A DNA stretch of 5,671 nucleotides, from the NCBI GenBank assembly GCA_048520025.1, contig DBFZTP010000111.1, forward strand, positions 1 to 5,671, written 5' to 3'. The position numbers were made by a program, and so were the translations under genes. The notes under the pieces were generated by a model. That model ran no database searches. It saw nothing but the letters and a program-made list of their open reading frames with translations, and was not told the DNA's origin. This document shows positions 4,703-5,671 of this stretch, in pieces (position 1 is the first letter of the stretch; each line of letters opens with the position of its first letter). This DNA is from Aphodousia sp048520025 (GTDB lineage: Bacteria; Pseudomonadota; Gammaproteobacteria; Burkholderiales; Burkholderiaceae_F).

Positions 4703-5671
4703 ATGAAAAATTTCGACGAATACTTAAAAGAAATAGAACCCGAAAAGCGTGAAAAAGGCTACGCATGGCAGACGGCCATTGGCCTTCAGGAAGTTGATGG
4801 CTTGAAGCCTTCAGAGTATCTGATCAAAACGGCTCAAAAACATATCGAAGGCGATATCACCATTGATGAGGTTCAAAGCCTCATCAAAAGCTACTACGAT
4901 TCAAAAGACGTTCGAAGTGAAAAAGACTTTGAAACGGAAGAAGCCGATAAAGTGTCGGCCAATATTACGCGTTTGCTCAACGAACGCTCTTTTTCCTTCA
5001 GTCTGACGGGCATCACGAGTATTCATCGTCGAATTTTCAATAGCGTCTTTCCTTTTGCCGGTCAAATTCGTGAATACAACATCACCAAAAAAGAATGGGT
5101 ACTACGAGGCGACACCGTTCTCTACGTATCGGCTCCCGATATTCGTCAAACGATTGAGTACGATCTCCAAAAGGAAAAATCCTTTGATTACAGCTCCCTT
5201 ACTCGTGATCAAATCATCTCTCATTTGGCCAAATTTGTATCGGGTCTGTGGCAAATTCACCCCTTTGCTGAAGGCAATACAAGAACGACAGCCGTTTTTA
5301 CCATTCAATACTTACGCTCGTTGGGTTTTGATGTTGAAAACGACCTCTTTGCCAAACACTCTTGGTACTTCCGAAATGCCTTGGTTCGATCGAACTACCA
5401 AAATTTGAAAAATGGTGTGACGAGCACCAATGAATTTCTCGATAAGTTTTTCCGTAACTTGATTTTGGGAGAAACGCATGAATTGAAAAATCGATTCATG
5501 GTCATTAATGCACCAAAGAATTGGGACGAAAATCCCCAGAAGCAACCAATGACGGAAAAACACATTGAAACCATTCCGGTCAATATTCAATGCTTGATTA
5601 ATGCAATTGCCAATGATCAACTATCGATGAAAGAACTGATGGAGAGGATGGAGTTTAAACACCGCCCGACC
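4703..5671 (+). CDS. Fic family protein with N-terminal VbhA-like antitoxin domain (partial)
   Basis: Open from ATG 4703 to the window edge: 323 residues, no stop, 3' end missing. Fic enzymes transfer AMP (or another phosphate-containing group) from a nucleotide to hydroxyl side chains of target proteins. Visible: an N-terminal helical domain (about 20-65, WQTAIGLQEVDGLKPSEYL then GDITIDEVQSLI) resembling fused VbhA-type antitoxin; a flap near 132-150; the Fic motif HPFAEGNTR (186-194, catalytic His186) followed by TTA; and a C-terminal stretch (about 292-323, LINAIANDQLSMKELMERM) that looks like the start of a winged-helix DNA-binding domain. In the Fic motif, the second arginine of canonical HPFx[D/E]GNGRxxR is Ala197. 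The start follows the iscB stop by 7 bp and has no Shine-Dalgarno; an in-frame ATG at 4673, inside the element's right hairpin, would add ten residues. Codon use (CAG, CGA, CTA) differs from the metabolic genes. Family is certain; target unknown. Confidence 0.93.
   Translation, partial: MKNFDEYLKEIEPEKREKGYAWQTAIGLQEVDGLKPSEYLIKTAQKHIEGDITIDEVQSLIKSYYDSKDVRSEKDFETEEADKVSANITRLLNERSFSFSLTGITSIHRRIFNSVFPFAGQIREYNITKKEWVLRGDTVLYVSAPDIRQTIEYDLQKEKSFDYSSLTRDQIISHLAKFVSGLWQIHPFAEGNTRTTAVFTIQYLRSLGFDVENDLFAKHSWYFRNALVRSNYQNLKNGVTSTNEFLDKFFRNLILGETHELKNRFMVINAPKNWDENPQKQPMTEKHIETIPVNIQCLINAIANDQLSMKELMERMEFKHRPT

Noticed and set aside
5055..5408. A 117-codon + strand open frame inside fic
   Set aside because: It is out of frame with the open fic frame that carries the intact HPFAEGNTR motif and runs from 4703 to the window end.

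Overview
The window reads as a chromosomal segment of a host-associated Betaproteobacterium, most likely Sutterellaceae (Sutterella/Parasutterella-like). This is an inference. It rests on an anaerobic C4-dicarboxylate carrier of the DcuC family, an AbgA-like M20 hydrolase, and the codon use of these two genes (almost only CAA for Gln and GAA for Glu, with frequent ACG, TTG and GCT). No taxonomic marker gene is present.

Left half (1-3060): two separately terminated, co-directional metabolic genes. dcuC (137-1411) encodes a polytopic C4-dicarboxylate transporter. It is followed by an AT-rich hairpin and a strong intrinsic terminator. A 280-base intergenic leader with four consecutive small hairpins leads to an M20D amidohydrolase (1695-2999) that resembles AbgA along its whole length. 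That gene also ends in an AT-rich hairpin plus an intrinsic terminator. The pair may couple import of a carboxylated compound to hydrolysis of an amide conjugate, but each gene has its own terminator, so they are not a simple operon.

Middle (3061-4700): four head-to-tail 11-bp repeats (3083-3126) lie just outside a compact IscB element of about 1.5 kb. The element has a bulged left-end hairpin (about 3174-3193), a HEARO/omega-RNA of about 235 nt (3174-3410), an intact IscB gene (3412-4695, TTG start) and a matching bulged right-end hairpin (4663-4681) buried in the last iscB codons. IscB is the RNA-guided nuclease family regarded as ancestral to Cas9. Every catalytic residue that can be located in the RuvC and HNH domains is present. 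No tnpA transposase is in the window, so movement would need a transposase supplied in trans.

Right end (4703-5671): a Fic-domain protein with an N-terminal antitoxin-like domain and the start of a C-terminal winged-helix-like region. It is cut off by the window edge. Its start codon lies 7 bp after the iscB stop and has no Shine-Dalgarno sequence, which suggests the IscB element landed immediately upstream of fic, between the gene and its former promoter region. The most interesting content is the intact IscB-omega-RNA unit and what it has done to the fic locus.
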